Assembly (NCBI GenBank): GCA_034387635.1
Contig: JAOANU010000015.1
Location: forward strand, 372,001-436,000
From: Rhodosporidiobolus odoratus
Taxonomy: Eukaryota > Basidiomycota > Microbotryomycetes > Sporidiobolales > Sporidiobolaceae
Direction: 5' to 3'
DNA length: 64,000 bases
Of the stretch, positions 49,053 through 59,944 are shown in pieces. Numbering within the stretch: position 1 is the first letter of the stretch; each line of letters begins with the position of its first letter. The position numbers and the translations under genes were made by a program. Below the pieces are notes generated by a model. It was not told the origin of the DNA, ran no database searches, and was given only the letters and a program-made list of their open reading frames with translations.

Positions 49053-50794
49053 ATGCTTCCTGTGCAGGAGCTGGTTGGCGCGTTACAGCTGGGCACCGCG
49101 CTGAACCTCGTACTGTGAGTCCCGTTCTCTTGTCGACGCGACGCGAACAAAGGTCGTGCTGATCTCGCCTGCATTCCGCAGATTCGGTATTAACTGGAGC
49201 CAGGTGGTGCAGTATGTGTGCGCTACATCGTCGGAACTGCTTGCGAGGCGTACGCTCACCAGTCGCGTTGCAGGGGGACAAACGAAGACGGTCTTTTCCG
49301 CCGTTGCCTCGTGCGTTTTCCATCTCGCCACAATCTTCCTGGCCATGCTCACGATGTGCCTGCAGGTCTTATGTGTCTTCGTCGTCGGCGCCTTCCATAC
49401 CCTCATCTCTATCCGGTCGTGCTGGCTGTACAGCGTCAATACCCTTATCGACCCTCGAATCCTCGCGTCGTCGCCATGGTCTTTCTGCTTGGACCCCGTT
49501 GTCACTGCTATCGTGGCAGTCGTGGTACATCTCACCTATGCACATCGCTTATACTACATCTCCAGGCGCTCCTGGTACATCCCAGCAATGATTGTCTTTT
49601 TCACTGCTGCTCAGCTAGGTGCGCATTTCTCTTTTCCTACACCCTACAGGTCCGTAGCCGCGACTCATACCTCGGTACCGTAGGCTGGGGCTGCTACGAC
49701 ACGTCAGAAGCCTTAGCTTCCCCGGAGTGGGAGCAAATTAACCTCAAGAAATGGGCGGTTGGGAGCTGGCTCGGCTGCCTTGCGGCTTCCGATATCCTAA
49801 TAACCGCCACAATGAGTGCGTTCACTTTCGCATCGCGCTACCCCCCCCAGGCTGATGACGCCATGCACACAGCCTACTATCTTCGTCGTTCGCGGTCGGA
49901 TGTGGCAGAAGCAAACTCGCTGCTGGACAACCTCATTCTGATGATGGTCCAGAACAACGGACTTGTGAGTAGCTTCTGCTCTGATGCGTTTACACCGTCC
50001 AGCTAGTAACAAACTGACGCGGGTTTCCGCAGACCTCGCTTTCTGCCATCGCAAGCTTCTTTCGTCAGCCTTTACCCTCGCCATGCAGCTGATTCCCTCG
50101 CATTCGCAGACCAGTGCAGTTCTCTTCGCCTGTAGCTCGACGTGGCACCTAGTCCCCGGTCTCGCAATCATCAAGTTCTACCAAATCTCTTTCATGTCTT
50201 ACGGTGAGCATTTTCCTCTGCACTAGCCTCTTCATATGCGCTTACTTCTGCTCGTCAACGCAGTCAACGCTCGATCTACAGTCGCGTCGAGCCTTGCCGC
50301 TGTCCGTAACCGCCCAAAGCGCCAGCCAAGCGTCCGCGAATTAGACATGGCTAGTTTCCCTTCTTTCACCTCACACATTGCGTTTCCTCCCCGCGCCTCC
50401 GCCCATCCAGCTAGCCATTGCCCGAGAACACCATCGCTACGCCCGACGTTTCTGCGATCACTGTCAGCGGGAGAACCACGGCGGGTTCGGAGGAGTGTGA
50501 GTAAGGATGGTCACGAAGGAGATTCGCTGAGCGTGCAGGTTGTCATGTACGTTTTCCTTACGTCTCTCTCCACCTGCGTGTGACCGCCACAGGCAGAAGA
50601 CGCCAACAAGTGATCTCTGCAGCGAATCAATGACTGTTGAGGATCGGTATCGAGATGGAGAATGGGATCCATGCAAGGGCGAGGACCATCACTCTCGAGT
50701 TGGATCTCCCTTCGCATCTGTGGACGATCTGAGTAGAATGGATCAAGCTACAGCTCAGCGGATAGCGCCCTTTCTAGAAGTGCCCGGTCCTTGA
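49053..50794 (+). CDS. Seven-helix membrane protein with DUF6534-like domain
   Basis: Basidiomycete-type integral membrane protein; function unknown. Exon 1 begins MLPVQELVGALQLGTALNLV and splices to LFGINWSQVVQYV, the GALxxGTxLNLxLFGI opening usual for this family. Hydrophobic segments follow, for example VASCVFHLATIFLAMLTMC, FVVGAFHTLISI, VVTAIVAVVVHLTYAHRLYY and WYIPAMIVFFTAAQL. The DUF6534-like block is WLGCLAASDILITATMSAF...DNLILMMVQNNGL. Then come TSLSAIAS, a last helix (about 50140-50200) and a long polar tail with basic and Ser-rich segments (SFTSHIAFPPRAS; RRVRRSVSKDG), joined by an intron (about 50548-50592) to the terminal EDRYRDGEWDP exon. The start could lie in an earlier exon. 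Exon borders between 49130 and 50230 are approximate. Confidence 0.7.
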
Positions 50795-51187
50795 GGTCAG
50801 TCTTCTGCATTGATTCTCTCTTATCCTTTTATGAGTACTGCATCGCGTACGTGTCGTGCTGACATGCGCCCTTTTTAGTGCTCATCCTTGGTTACAGCTG
50901 TCTGTATCAGCTGTCTGTATCAGCTGTCTGTATGGTATCCCGGTAGGTACCCTTGATATGCTGCGGAAACTGTCCATGAGCGAGAGGAACGACTGTCTGC
51001 TTCGTCCTGCACTGACAGAATGGCATAGCGAGCGAATGTCAAGCCATAGAAGCGAGGCAACCGAGGTAGCATCATCCACACCGTCGAGGGATAGTAGCGA
51101 CAGTCCTCGCAACGGAGACAATTGAACGAGTCGGCCTTCTCAAGAGAGTCCTAAGTCTGCCTACAACGCTCCGCCTGCTCCTCTACC
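50795..51187. other. Convergent 3' flanks
   Basis: About 390 bp between the DUF6534-like gene and CBP3. Contains the 13-bp tandem repeat at 50895-50933. A plus open frame here shows no similarity. Confidence 0.4.
50895..50933. repeat. 13-bp tandem repeat, three perfect copies
   Basis: The unit CAGCTGTCTGTAT occurs three times without change in non-coding DNA. Confidence 0.85.
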
Positions 51188-52453
51188 TCAAAGCCGCCCA
51201 AAGTCGATAAAAGCGCCCCTGCCCGTCTCCGGCTTGCCCAAAATAACCGCCTGATCCGGCAACCTTTCCAACCTCTCCACCTCCTTCCGGATGTACACCA
51301 CCATCTTCTCCAAACTCTGCGCAAACTCGAGATCCGGATCTTCAGGGTACAACGGCGTCCATTCCTGCGTCGCAATCTTGGGGTCGTTGATCGGTTCGTC
51401 GGTCTTGAACAACTCGCTCGCCTTTTGATCCTTCTTGAGCAGTTTCGCCTGGAACGGGTCGACCTTGAGCTGCCCCGAGTCCGCCACATCTCCCGTGTCC
51501 TTCGTCCATCCCGTCGGCGAAAGCGTTGACTGCTCAACCTGGAGCGGGTTGGGTCCAATCGCCGGTGCTTCTCCTGCCTTGGGCGCTCGTTTCCCCTTAA
51601 CTCCCCCTACGCCACCCCACCCCGCACCAAAGACATTCCTCCAAATCGCCGCCGCAAGTACCGCATCTCCCCTAACCAGTCCCTCATCGTACGCCGCGCA
51701 CGCCCCATGGTACTGCTCAAGCATGTCCTTCATGTACCCCTTGATCAATCGACTTTGAGTGACCGAGTAAGGGCCGCGCATGCGAAGTTCGACGTCGATG
51801 AACATGTGGTTGATGAGTTCTTGGATGTACGTGCGGCCTAGTGGGGGAGGGAGGGACCGGAGGCGGACAGAGAGGAGCCAGACGTGAAGGGTGGTGATGG
51901 AAAACCAGGTCTGGAAGGAGGGGGGGAGGGAGCATTCTGTTCCGCGCACGAGGTAAAGAGACAGAGTAGTGTAAGAGACGACGGAGAACAGCAAGGAACA
52001 GGCACGGCGTGAGTGAAGCGAGGTCAGCGATTGCACGACAGCAGCGGTCACAGAAAAGCGAAATCGAGACGCACCCTCATAGAAGAATGCGCTGTCAATC
52101 TCACTCCGTTCAGCACAGCGATCATAATAATCGCTGGTGTTTCGGATGGCAGTACTGGTGGTAGAATGGTACCCGAATACTTTGGCGAGCTTTGTTACGA
52201 CGCTGACGGTAAGGGGGGAGTACTTGGCTGCGCCCGGTAGATTCGATCCTGGTAGGTTGGTGGGCTGAGGTGTCGGGGTAGGCCGGTGTGCGGTTGATGA
52301 GGAAGTGGCGGTTGTCGATGCGGGAGTCGAAGGATCCGGAGGTGAGGTCGCATACGAGCGGACAGCGGCCGCACGCTGAGCGGTAGGCACCAAAAGGGGC
52401 TGCTGAACGCGTGCTGAAGTCCTCAGTGCTGTCCGTGCCGCGCAGGAAGCCAT
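51188..52453 (-). CDS. CBP3: Ubiquinol-cytochrome c chaperone Cbp3 (UQCC1)
   Basis: Mitochondrial assembly factor that binds newly made cytochrome b for the bc1 complex. The start at 52453 yields MASCAARTALRTSARVQQ, a basic, hydroxylated presequence without acidic residues. Conserved parts are SVVTKLAKVFGYHSTTSTAI, YDRCAE, then, after an intron (about 51945-52077), FQTWFSITTLHVWLLSVRLR, YIQELINHMFIDVELRMRG, SRLIKGYMKDMLEQYHGACA and AYDEGLVRGDAVLAAAIWRN, the signature of the ubiquinol-cyt-c chaperone domain. The C-terminal extension ends KPETGRGAFIDFGRL. An upstream in-frame region reaches 52633 without a clear ATG context; the presequence supports 52453. Confidence 0.93.
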   Translation of the reverse strand: MASCAARTALRTSARVQQPLLVPTAQRAAAVRSYATSPPDPSTPASTTATSSSTAHRPTPTPQPTNLPGSNLPGAAKYSPLTVSVVTKLAKVFGYHSTTSTAIRNTSDYYDRCAERSEIDSAFFYEGASRFRFSVTAAVVQSLTSLHSRRACSLLFSVVSYTTLSLYLVRGTECSLPPSFQTWFSITTLHVWLLSVRLRSLPPPLGRTYIQELINHMFIDVELRMRGPYSVTQSRLIKGYMKDMLEQYHGACAAYDEGLVRGDAVLAAAIWRNVFGAGWGGVGGVKGKRAPKAGEAPAIGPNPLQVEQSTLSPTGWTKDTGDVADSGQLKVDPFQAKLLKKDQKASELFKTDEPINDPKIATQEWTPLYPEDPDLEFAQSLEKMVVYIRKEVERLERLPDQAVILGKPETGRGAFIDFGRL

Positions 52454-52662
52454 GGTGCTGGGTGAAGGAATCCAAAGGGCGCGCCGATTCATTTTCAACC
52501 ACTGAATCCTCGGGGCAGAGGGTATTCGTTTCTCTCTGACTATCGGGACATATCTCGCGGGAAGCACGTCGAGTAGGCGGAAACAGAAGCGTCTGCATTT
52601 GACAACAACCCGCCCCTCTCCCCTCCCATCCAAAAAATCACTACAAGCAACACCTCGAATCG

Positions 52663-52788
52663 CACTTAGTTCGCTCCGATGCGGTCAAGACGACGAAGGT
52701 TCTCCTCGAGGGGGCCGTGGGGTCGCACTTAGTTCGCACCGATGCGGTCAAGGCGACGGAGGTTCTCCTCGAGGGGGCCGTGGGGGCG
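52663..52788. repeat. 63-bp tandem duplication at the 3' end of RPL10
   Basis: Two adjacent 63-bp units (52663-52725 and 52726-52788) differ at only a few positions. The second contains the last RPL10 codons and its stop (52729-52731, minus strand). The first lies in the 3' UTR and encodes the same [21 protein letters not shown]. Confidence 0.9.
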
Positions 52789-53759
52789 AACGAACTGGAC
52801 GTAGGCACCGTCGGGCTGGGCGATCGAGCGCTTCTCGAGGTACTCCTCTCGAGAGAGGTTGGTGAAGCCCCACCTCCAGCCACCGACCGAGTCAGTACTG
52901 TGCACTATGGGCGAGAAAGGAGGGAGAAGGAGGGCAACAAGATTCGAAAAGTCTCACTTCTTGGAGATGATGATCTTTTGGCGACCCGGGAACTGCAAGG
53001 AAACGCGGGTCAACAGGCTGAACAGACTACGTGCACGGGGACGCAAACGCACCTTGTACTGCGAACGACGGAGAGCCTCAAGGACGACGGCCTTGTTCGA
53101 GTCCTTGCAACGAACGGACAGAATGATCTGACCGATGTTTACACGGGCGACCTTGCCGACGGCGTGACCCCAAGCACCACGCATACCGGACGACAGCCTA
53201 TCGGCACCAGCGCACGAGAGGGTCTTGTGCGCACGGATGACGTGGTGGGGGTGGGCGCGAACACGGAGATGGAACGAGTCCTTTCCGGAGTTCTTGACGA
53301 CGTACTTGTTGGCGCAAATACGGGCCGCCTCGAGGGCCTCGGACGAGAGCTGCTCGTACTCGTTGGAGACGAGGTGAGCGCTGTAACGAGGCGCAAATTT
53401 AAAGTCAGTCCCTCATTTCCGCTCCCGCCCCACTTTGAGCCGAACTCGACGCACCAGAAGGGGAAGTCGTCGACCGGGGCCTTCTTGCGACCCTGCAGAC
53501 AGAGAAGTACGAAAGCGGTAAGCGGACTTGCCAGAAAAGGTTCAAAACAAAGGAGGGCAACTTGAGCGTACAAGATCGAAGATGCGGATCTTGGGGTCGG
53601 GGACACCGCGGTTGTACCTACTCTTGGGGTAGGGCTTGTTCTTGCAATAGCGATAACACCTAGCCGGACGACGACCTTTTTACGCAGTAAAGCAGTGTGG
53701 GTCAGCACTCTGCACACTGGGTGACAAGAGGAGCGGAAGAGGGGGGACAACTCACCCAT
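52729..53759 (-). CDS. RPL10: 60S ribosomal protein L10 (uL16)
   Basis: Core large-subunit protein near the peptidyl-transferase centre, added late in cytoplasmic 60S maturation. Exon 1 is a single codon plus one base (ATG G at 53759). Splicing gives [20 protein letters not shown], then [29 protein letters not shown], the [20 protein letters not shown] block, [40 protein letters not shown] and [13 protein letters not shown]. The last exons give [20 protein letters not shown] and end [10 protein letters not shown]. Introns lie near 53670-53755, 53500-53572, 53382-53452, 52997-53051 and elsewhere. Note the duplicated terminal segment just beyond the stop and the partial copy of this gene's 5' end at about 59.95-60.28 kb. 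Confidence 0.96.
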
Positions 53760-54559
53760 TTTGTCTAGTGGTAGGATGAGGCGGGTGAGGGGGGGTAGAG
53801 TAGAATGTGCAGGGGTGGTAGTAAGGAAGCAACAGGCAAGCAGAGGGCAGACGAGGGTAGCGAGGATGGCTTGATCAGCACTCGGGTTCTGAGGTAAGCC
53901 TGAGCACGAACGTGTGTCGATTTGTTGCCCGCCCGGCCGGCTGATCCTCCACCAGCCCGCTCCTTCTGCTTCCTAAAAGCTCCTTGCCGCTGTCCGTATC
54001 CGCCCAGCTTCCCTTCTGCCCTCGTACGCCGGCGTTGATGCATTTTTCGAGAGGCGAGAGTGTCGAGTATCGGTGGCGCGGGGGGAGGACTGAGGGGTAC
54101 AGTCGGGTGACTTGTAGGTGTGTAAGTGAATGGTGGCCTCACCAAGTGTAGTAAAGTTGGCGGGAAAGGGATCCGAAGAAAGAAGAGGAAGCGAGCCAAC
54201 TGAGGCCACAACCAACCCGGCCACTCCTCGTCAGATCTCGCATCTTGTGACTCGCTCAGTGCTGCAATGGTACCGTCATGTAATTATCATGCATTGCAAT
54301 CTATCCACCTACCGAAAGATGCGGGAGCGAGGTTGCGATGACCCTCTCCGCTTGCTCCCTTCGGCTGCCTGCCCTCGAACGGCTACTCTCGCTCGTCTGA
54401 TAAGCTCAAACCTAACAGTCAAGCGCACGAGCGCACTCGATCTGTACCACTACCGCAGCCTCGAACCCTCCCCGTCGCTTGGTACAACTTGCGTACCCTC
54501 CTCCTTTCCCTGCCCCCCCCCCCCCCTCGTCCCCGACAGAGCCAATCTAGCGAGGCAGT
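53760..54559. promoter_or_regulatory. Divergent promoter RPL10 / CNOT9
   Basis: 800 bp between opposed starts. The first 120 bp (53760-53878) are the RPL10 leader/promoter part that recurs, inverted, in the palindromic insertion. A run of 14 cytosines lies at 54513-54526, shortly before the CNOT9 ATG. Confidence 0.5.
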
Positions 54560-56048
54560 ATGAGCCAAGCCTCTGCCCTCTTATCAGCACTCAACTCGCG
54601 ACCGCAATCGGCACACCACAAATCGCCTTACTCCCCCTTTCTACAACAACCTCACCACCCGTCCGCTACCCAATCTCACAACAACCCTCTCCCGTCAAAA
54701 GCCTTACCGGGGGTCGAAGACCCCGGCAGCCCAGGCGTCTCACATGGTCAGCTCGACCCGTGGGCAACGAATGGAGGTAGCCACCTTCCCCTTTCCATCT
54801 CTCAAAGCATCAACAACCCGGGCTTGCCCTCGGGTGTCATCGTCTCGTCTGCCGCCGTAAACGCCATGAACGGTCTGGGCAGCGACGGTCGTGACGGACA
54901 CGGTCGTGGTAACGGTCTCGGCAGTGGTGCCCAGTCTCAGGCGGGATTGAGCAGGTCCGAGACGCCAGGACTGCCGAATGGCGCAGGAGGAGGAAACGGG
55001 GGAGGGGGCGGCAAGCTCTTGCTTCAGGGCGGGTTGCCGCTCGCGACGAGTTCGTTGATTCAGCCGGGAAGCGTGCCCGGTGTGCAGGGACAAACCGAGA
55101 ACGAAAAGGTCTACTACCTCATTGTCGACTTGATGCACCCGAACACGAGGGAAGCGGCTTTGCTCGAGCTGAGTAAAAAGCGTGAGCAGTGGGATGATTT
55201 GGCGCTGGTGCTGTGGCACTCTTTCGGTGCGCCCACTTTTTACCTCCTGCTTTCTCCCCGGGCTGTTCAGTCTCTGACCTTTGCTTCTCACCCAGGCGTC
55301 ATGTCCGCTCTTTTGCAAGAGATCGTCTGCGTCTACCCGCTCCTCGCACCGCCTTCCTTGACCGCCCACGCCTCCAATCGGGTCTGCAATGCCCTTGCCC
55401 TCCTTCAATGCGTGGCCTCGCACAACGATACCCGCTCCCTTTTCCTCTCCGCCCACATCCCCCTTTTCCTCTACCCTTTCCTCAACACGACTTCGAAGAC
55501 TCGACCGTTCGAGTACCTCCGCCTCACCTCGCTCGGCGTTATCGGTGCCCTCGTCAAGCAGAACGACAACAGCGACGTTATCAACTTCCTCCTCTCGACC
55601 GAGATCATCCCTCTCTGCCTGAGGATCATGGAGACTGGCTCCGAGTTGAGCAAGACGGTCGCGATCTTTATCGTCCAGAAGATTCTCCTCGATGAAGTCG
55701 GTCTCGGCTACATCTGCCAGACTTACGAGCGATTCTACGCCGTCGGGACGGTCTTGTCCAACATGGTGAATCAGCTCGTCGAAACTCAGGCGGTTCGGCT
55801 GCTGAAGCACGTCGTCAGATGCTACTTGCGTTTGAGCGACAATCTTCGGTACGTGTGCTTTTGCTGCTTTTCTTGACCGACCCTCCTGACATCTCCTTTG
55901 CAACAGAGCACGCGAAGCTCTTCGCGCCTGCCTCCCTGAACCCCTTCGCGATGCGACATTCTCACCCCTTCTCAAGGGCGACATGGTCACGAAGCGATGC
56001 CTCGCCACCCTCCTCCTGAACCTCAGCGACCGTGTGGAATCCGTCTAG
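54560..56048 (+). CDS. CAF40: CCR4-NOT subunit CNOT9 (Rcd1/Caf40)
   Basis: Armadillo-repeat subunit of the CCR4-NOT deadenylase complex. A disordered Ser/Gly/Asn-rich N-terminus of about 180 residues precedes the domain, which begins [20 protein letters not shown]. An intron (about 55226-55294) joins [10 protein letters not shown] to [20 protein letters not shown]. The strongly conserved run follows: [96 protein letters not shown] and [21 protein letters not shown] second intron (about 55850-55905) leads to [15 protein letters not shown] and [15 protein letters not shown], with the stop at 56046-56048. Near-perfect match to the family along the whole domain. Confidence 0.97.
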
Positions 56049-56759
56049 CCGCCTACTACTTCCTGCCTCGACATCATGTACTTGACCTAGTTCCTCCTTC
56101 GCCAGGCTAGACTTCCCTCTTCTCCCTCGCCTCTCGACTCATCTACACAAACTTATCGAACCGCTCCGTCTACTTTTTCGCCTCAAGTCCGAATCCGTCA
56201 ACTCGCCGTACCTTCAGCTTCCAGCCTCTTTCCCTTTCGTCGTTGTGTTCTTTCGCCCCATACTCATCCTTCCCCTTTCCTAACAGCTCGCTAATTGCAT
56301 CTTCTGTTCACCCCTTGACTCCTCATCCTTGTCTCCCCAAATTCCCTGCCACATTCGATACCCGTTGTGCCGCCCTCACCACCATTCTGCCGTGCCTTAG
56401 CAACCCTTCTTCGGTCCCCTTCATCATTACTACCTACCCACCTACCTACAAAAAAGGCTCAAATCGCCCTCTCTACCCTCGTACGAAATGTTTGGTTTGT
56501 GATGTTTTGCTTTAAGCGCAACCCCGGCCCCGGTCCTCGTCTTTTTGTTGTACTCTTCCTCGTTCCTTGCCTATCGCCACCCCGTTGACCTCGAATAGTC
56601 CCCCTGATCCCCTTTCTAACCTGGAGTGTAAAAATCTCGAAGTCTGTTCATCTCGCTAACCGCTCCGGATAGAGGGAGGGAGGAGCTCTACATCAGACTT
56701 GTCCTGCTCGTAAGGGCGAAGCTGGCGCAATAGAAAGGATTACAAGTAGGAAAGTCGAA
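56049..56759. other. CNOT9 3' UTR and TPT1 promoter
   Basis: About 710 bp, pyrimidine-rich on the plus strand for most of its length. Short open frames lack similarity. No RNA gene seen. Confidence 0.45.
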
Positions 56760-57924
56760 ATGGGCGGTTCTCAAGAATTGGCTCAAGAACACTCCTCGAA
56801 CAGCTCAAAAATCGAACTGCCGCACGAGGACAGTCAAGCAACTGTACGGATGTCCGACCAGCCTACCGCCGCCCCCGTCGCCTCGACCTCTGGCGCTACA
56901 GAACCTCCATCAGTCGCCGCGCCTACGGCCGCAAAACCCGGTCGCAACGCTCGAGGCAGGCCGACTGACGACCCAGATACGCGATGGAGTAAGACGTTGA
57001 GTTACATACTGCGACATGGAGCTGCGAAGGAAGGGTTGAGGTTACGGGAAGATGGGTTCGTGAGGGTCGACGAGTTGGTACGCTCTCTCACTACACCTTT
57101 TGCTGACCTATTCAGCTGACCGAGATGACAAGGAACAGATGAAGCGGCCGAAGCTGAAAGGGTGTGATATGGAGACGCTTGAACGGATCGTGAAGGATAA
57201 TGCGAAGCAGAGGTTCACGTTGAGGCCGGAACCGACAGGGGAGGGAGGGCAGGAGGAAGTGTGGATACGAGCGAATCAGGGTCACTCTGTCAAGGTGCGT
57301 AATCCCGACTTCTCTGCGCTCCCGGCCGCGTACTGAACTCCACTTCCTTTCCCTTTTCTTGCCCTCCAATTTCTCCTGTGAGTTCAGGTGGAAGCGCTTG
57401 AGCTCAAGCCAGTAGAAAAGGCAGAAGACGTACCTGTTATGGTACATGGGTCGTATTACAGACTCTGGCCTGCCATCCGTGAGCTCTTTCTGGTCGGCAG
57501 CTGTGCCTCACACTAGCTTACTTACCCTTTTGCTGCGCCCAGAAAGCGAAGGTCTGAAGGTTATGACTCGCAACCATATCCACTGCGCAATTGGTTTAGC
57601 GGGAGAAAGTAATGTTGTCAGCGGTATGTACCTTCTCCTTGCCAAGATTGCGACTTGTACTCAATTCGGTCTTGCCATTCAGGCATGCGCAAGAACTGCG
57701 ACCTGTTCATCTACCTCGACGTTCCCGCCCTACTGGCCGGTACGCCCACTCTCCAATCTTGATGCGGCTTGCTGCTGACGCTCCTTCGCAGACTCTGTCC
57801 CTATCTTCACCTCCACCAATAACGTTGTCCTCACCGCCGGTATAGACGGGGTAATCCCGCGAAAGTATTTCAAGGAGGTCAAGCGGAAGGGCGGGGAGGT
57901 GCTTGTATCGGCTCTCGCGGCATA
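56760..57924 (+). CDS. TPT1: tRNA 2'-phosphotransferase
   Basis: Removes the 2'-phosphate left at the splice junction after tRNA ligation, transferring it to NAD+. The Ser/Ala-rich N-terminus leads to TRWSKTLSYILRHGAAKEGL, the conserved KxLSxxLRHGA block, then REDGFVRVDEL. After an intron come LERIVKDNAKQRFTL and IRANQGHSVK, the RxxQGH NAD-site motif. Further exons give VPVMVHGSYYRLWPAI, SEGLKVMTRNHIHCAIGLAG and MRKNCDLFIYLDVPALLA, and the last exon NNVVLTAGIDGVIPRKYFKE ends VLVSALAA with the stop at 57922-57924. Five introns. An internal ATG at about 56850 (MSDQPT) is an alternative start. The last codons coincide with the outer margin of the inverted repeat that follows. Confidence 0.94.
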
Positions 57925-57933
57925 GGTCCATTG

Positions 57934-58872
57934 TTTTGTCCTCGAAAACTCTGTCCGAGAAGGCCATCTTGATTTCCGGAAACCTGCTTCACGGCTTGAT
58001 GCTGACATTGGCCCTCTCTTGTCTAGCTGGCTGTGAGGAGTCGAACTGGCGCTATAATCGGGCGAGACTCGAGGTCACGAGGTTACGGCTGCCTGAAAGG
58101 AGTCCGTAGAGATACAAGGGATTCGGTTTTCAGGGGCGTTTTCCTCCCCTGGATTGCATTACTCGCTGTCTCGTTCACGTAGAGAGCGTCAGAGCAAGCA
58201 ACGAACGTCGGAACATGCGGTTGAACCCCTCGATAGCACACGAGGCCTTCCAAGCTACTTCATGTCGCTTCCCTTGAACCTGGTCCGGCGGTTGTTCGTC
58301 TGCCGCTTCACCGGAAACACATGGTTCCATACTTGAACAACGTTAGAGTCTACGAGCTACCAGTCCTCCAAGAGATAGGAGGAGAACCAACAATTGAAGT
58401 AAAACAGGCAAGAGCAAGCTGACTAGAAACCGCTTTGAGCCTCGAAGAGGTGGCCTGACAAAGTAGCGGGCCAACAATTACGGACTTTTCCAAAGCGCGG
58501 TTAGAGGCTCATGAGCTCGAACATGACGAGCCCCGTGCTGTGAAGAAAGAAGCATAAGAGAGAACATGAAGCGGCAAGTTGTGGTCGGAGAGAGGTGCAA
58601 AAAATTCAAGATTGGATGTTCCCAAAGAGTGCTTTGAAACGGCGATGTGTGCGTGACAACCGGATACGACTAGTAAAAGGCGAGTTGTATGTTCGTGTGA
58701 TGTCACACACGCCGATGGAGAATAAGGCCCAGGATTTGTGCTAGAGCTGTCTACAAGAACAATTTGCGCTTGGGTGTTTATGGTTTTCCTTTGCGATGCA
58801 GCTTCTGCTCTTGCTGTGCTGTGGCAGTCCGGGCCAGCATCACATGCGTGTGTATGGACGGCGCACATATTC
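57934..58872 (+). repeat. Left arm of the inverted repeat (939 bp)
   Basis: Begins ten bases after the TPT1 stop, so it includes the TPT1 3' UTR. Contains no recognised gene; the longest shared open frame (minus strand, ending at 58509) has no similarity I can name. Confidence 0.9.
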
Positions 58873-58879
58873 GGCACAA

Positions 58880-59010
58880 AAGTAAGAGGCAGAGGTCTCT
58901 TACACTGCTTCTGCTGTGCATGCCGCCACAAGCCTGCCCTTGCAACCAGAGCACACATGAGCCCATCCACACCGAGTGCACCTTGCCAAAGACAAGCTAT
59001 GTGCACCAAT
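58880..59010 (-). other. Possible degraded Ty1/copia-like fragment
   Basis: On the minus strand the words LWQGALGVDGL and KQCKRPLPYF loosely resemble the GAG-pre-integrase zone of copia polyproteins. Very short and weak; reported only as a lead. Confidence 0.2.
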
Positions 59011-59944
59011 AGTCATAGTGCAACTTGCTTTCTTTTATTTTATTTTCAGCGTACCTGTGTATATATGTGAAGTATGTTACTGCAATTGAGGACATCGCTT
59101 ACATATATATGCCTTGATGGCAGGCTGTATGCTTGAGGTCAGTACCAGAACTTACGTCACGGCTGAGTTGAGAAGGTCAACATTCTGTGATGTCTTTCTT
59201 GCCGTACTAGACTTGTGACAGAATAATTACAGCATAGCTTGTGGCTCACCCTTGGCAGTAGACTTGAGCTGGAGTAGATGTTGGGGTCACCGAGGTGAAG
59301 TTGGTGCAACAAGTTTCTTTCCTCCGCGTATCCCACTTTTGGTCTATTCCGTTTTTTGCACTACCTGAGAGTCTGCTATCAATCTGTAACTTTTCACATT
59401 ATCTGATAGCTACCCCTCTGCAAGATCCACCAACTTCAAGCCGTAGGCGAGGTCGGGAATCGAGCCGGAGGAGGAGGAGGCCAATACTTGCTCAGGCTTC
59501 CCGCTACGAAAGCAATCCACAGTGATTCGAGCTTGGTATTTGACAAGAGGATCGCGTGATGTAGCTGTGAAGACTAGAAACTACAAGTCCGCTCGCTGCC
59601 CAGCTCAGCGATCACTCAACAATGTCTCATCAAAAGAATCCGTCTGCAGGATGCAATTGAGAGAGTGAGTGACGCATCTGGACAACTGTGCGGATGGGAC
59701 GAGACAAGAGAGGACTCAGACTTAGCTCTAGGGGGAGTAAGTCGTGCTCGTCGAGCCAGACGTAGCACCCTCAATAACCTTGTCTTCCTTGCTTTCTTCC
59801 TTTTCTGCATTGTGGACCTTCCACACAGTGTGTATCACACTGAGACAAGTCAGTGTCTCGCAACAGTCTGCCATAACAATTGTTCAGACTTGATTGTCAC
59901 TTGCCTTTAGCAAGACTTGGAGACCAAACACTTGTAGGATCAGT

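Noticed and set aside
58020..58075. tRNA-like CAGTTCGACTCC on the minus strand, repeated in the other arm
   Set aside because: The bases on either side cannot form a T-stem; it is simply part of the inverted repeat.
59440..59520. Possible tRNA on the minus strand with a GGCTCGATTCC arm and a partly paired GTAGC...CTAC stem
   Set aside because: The acceptor stem fails after four pairs and no anticodon stem is visible.
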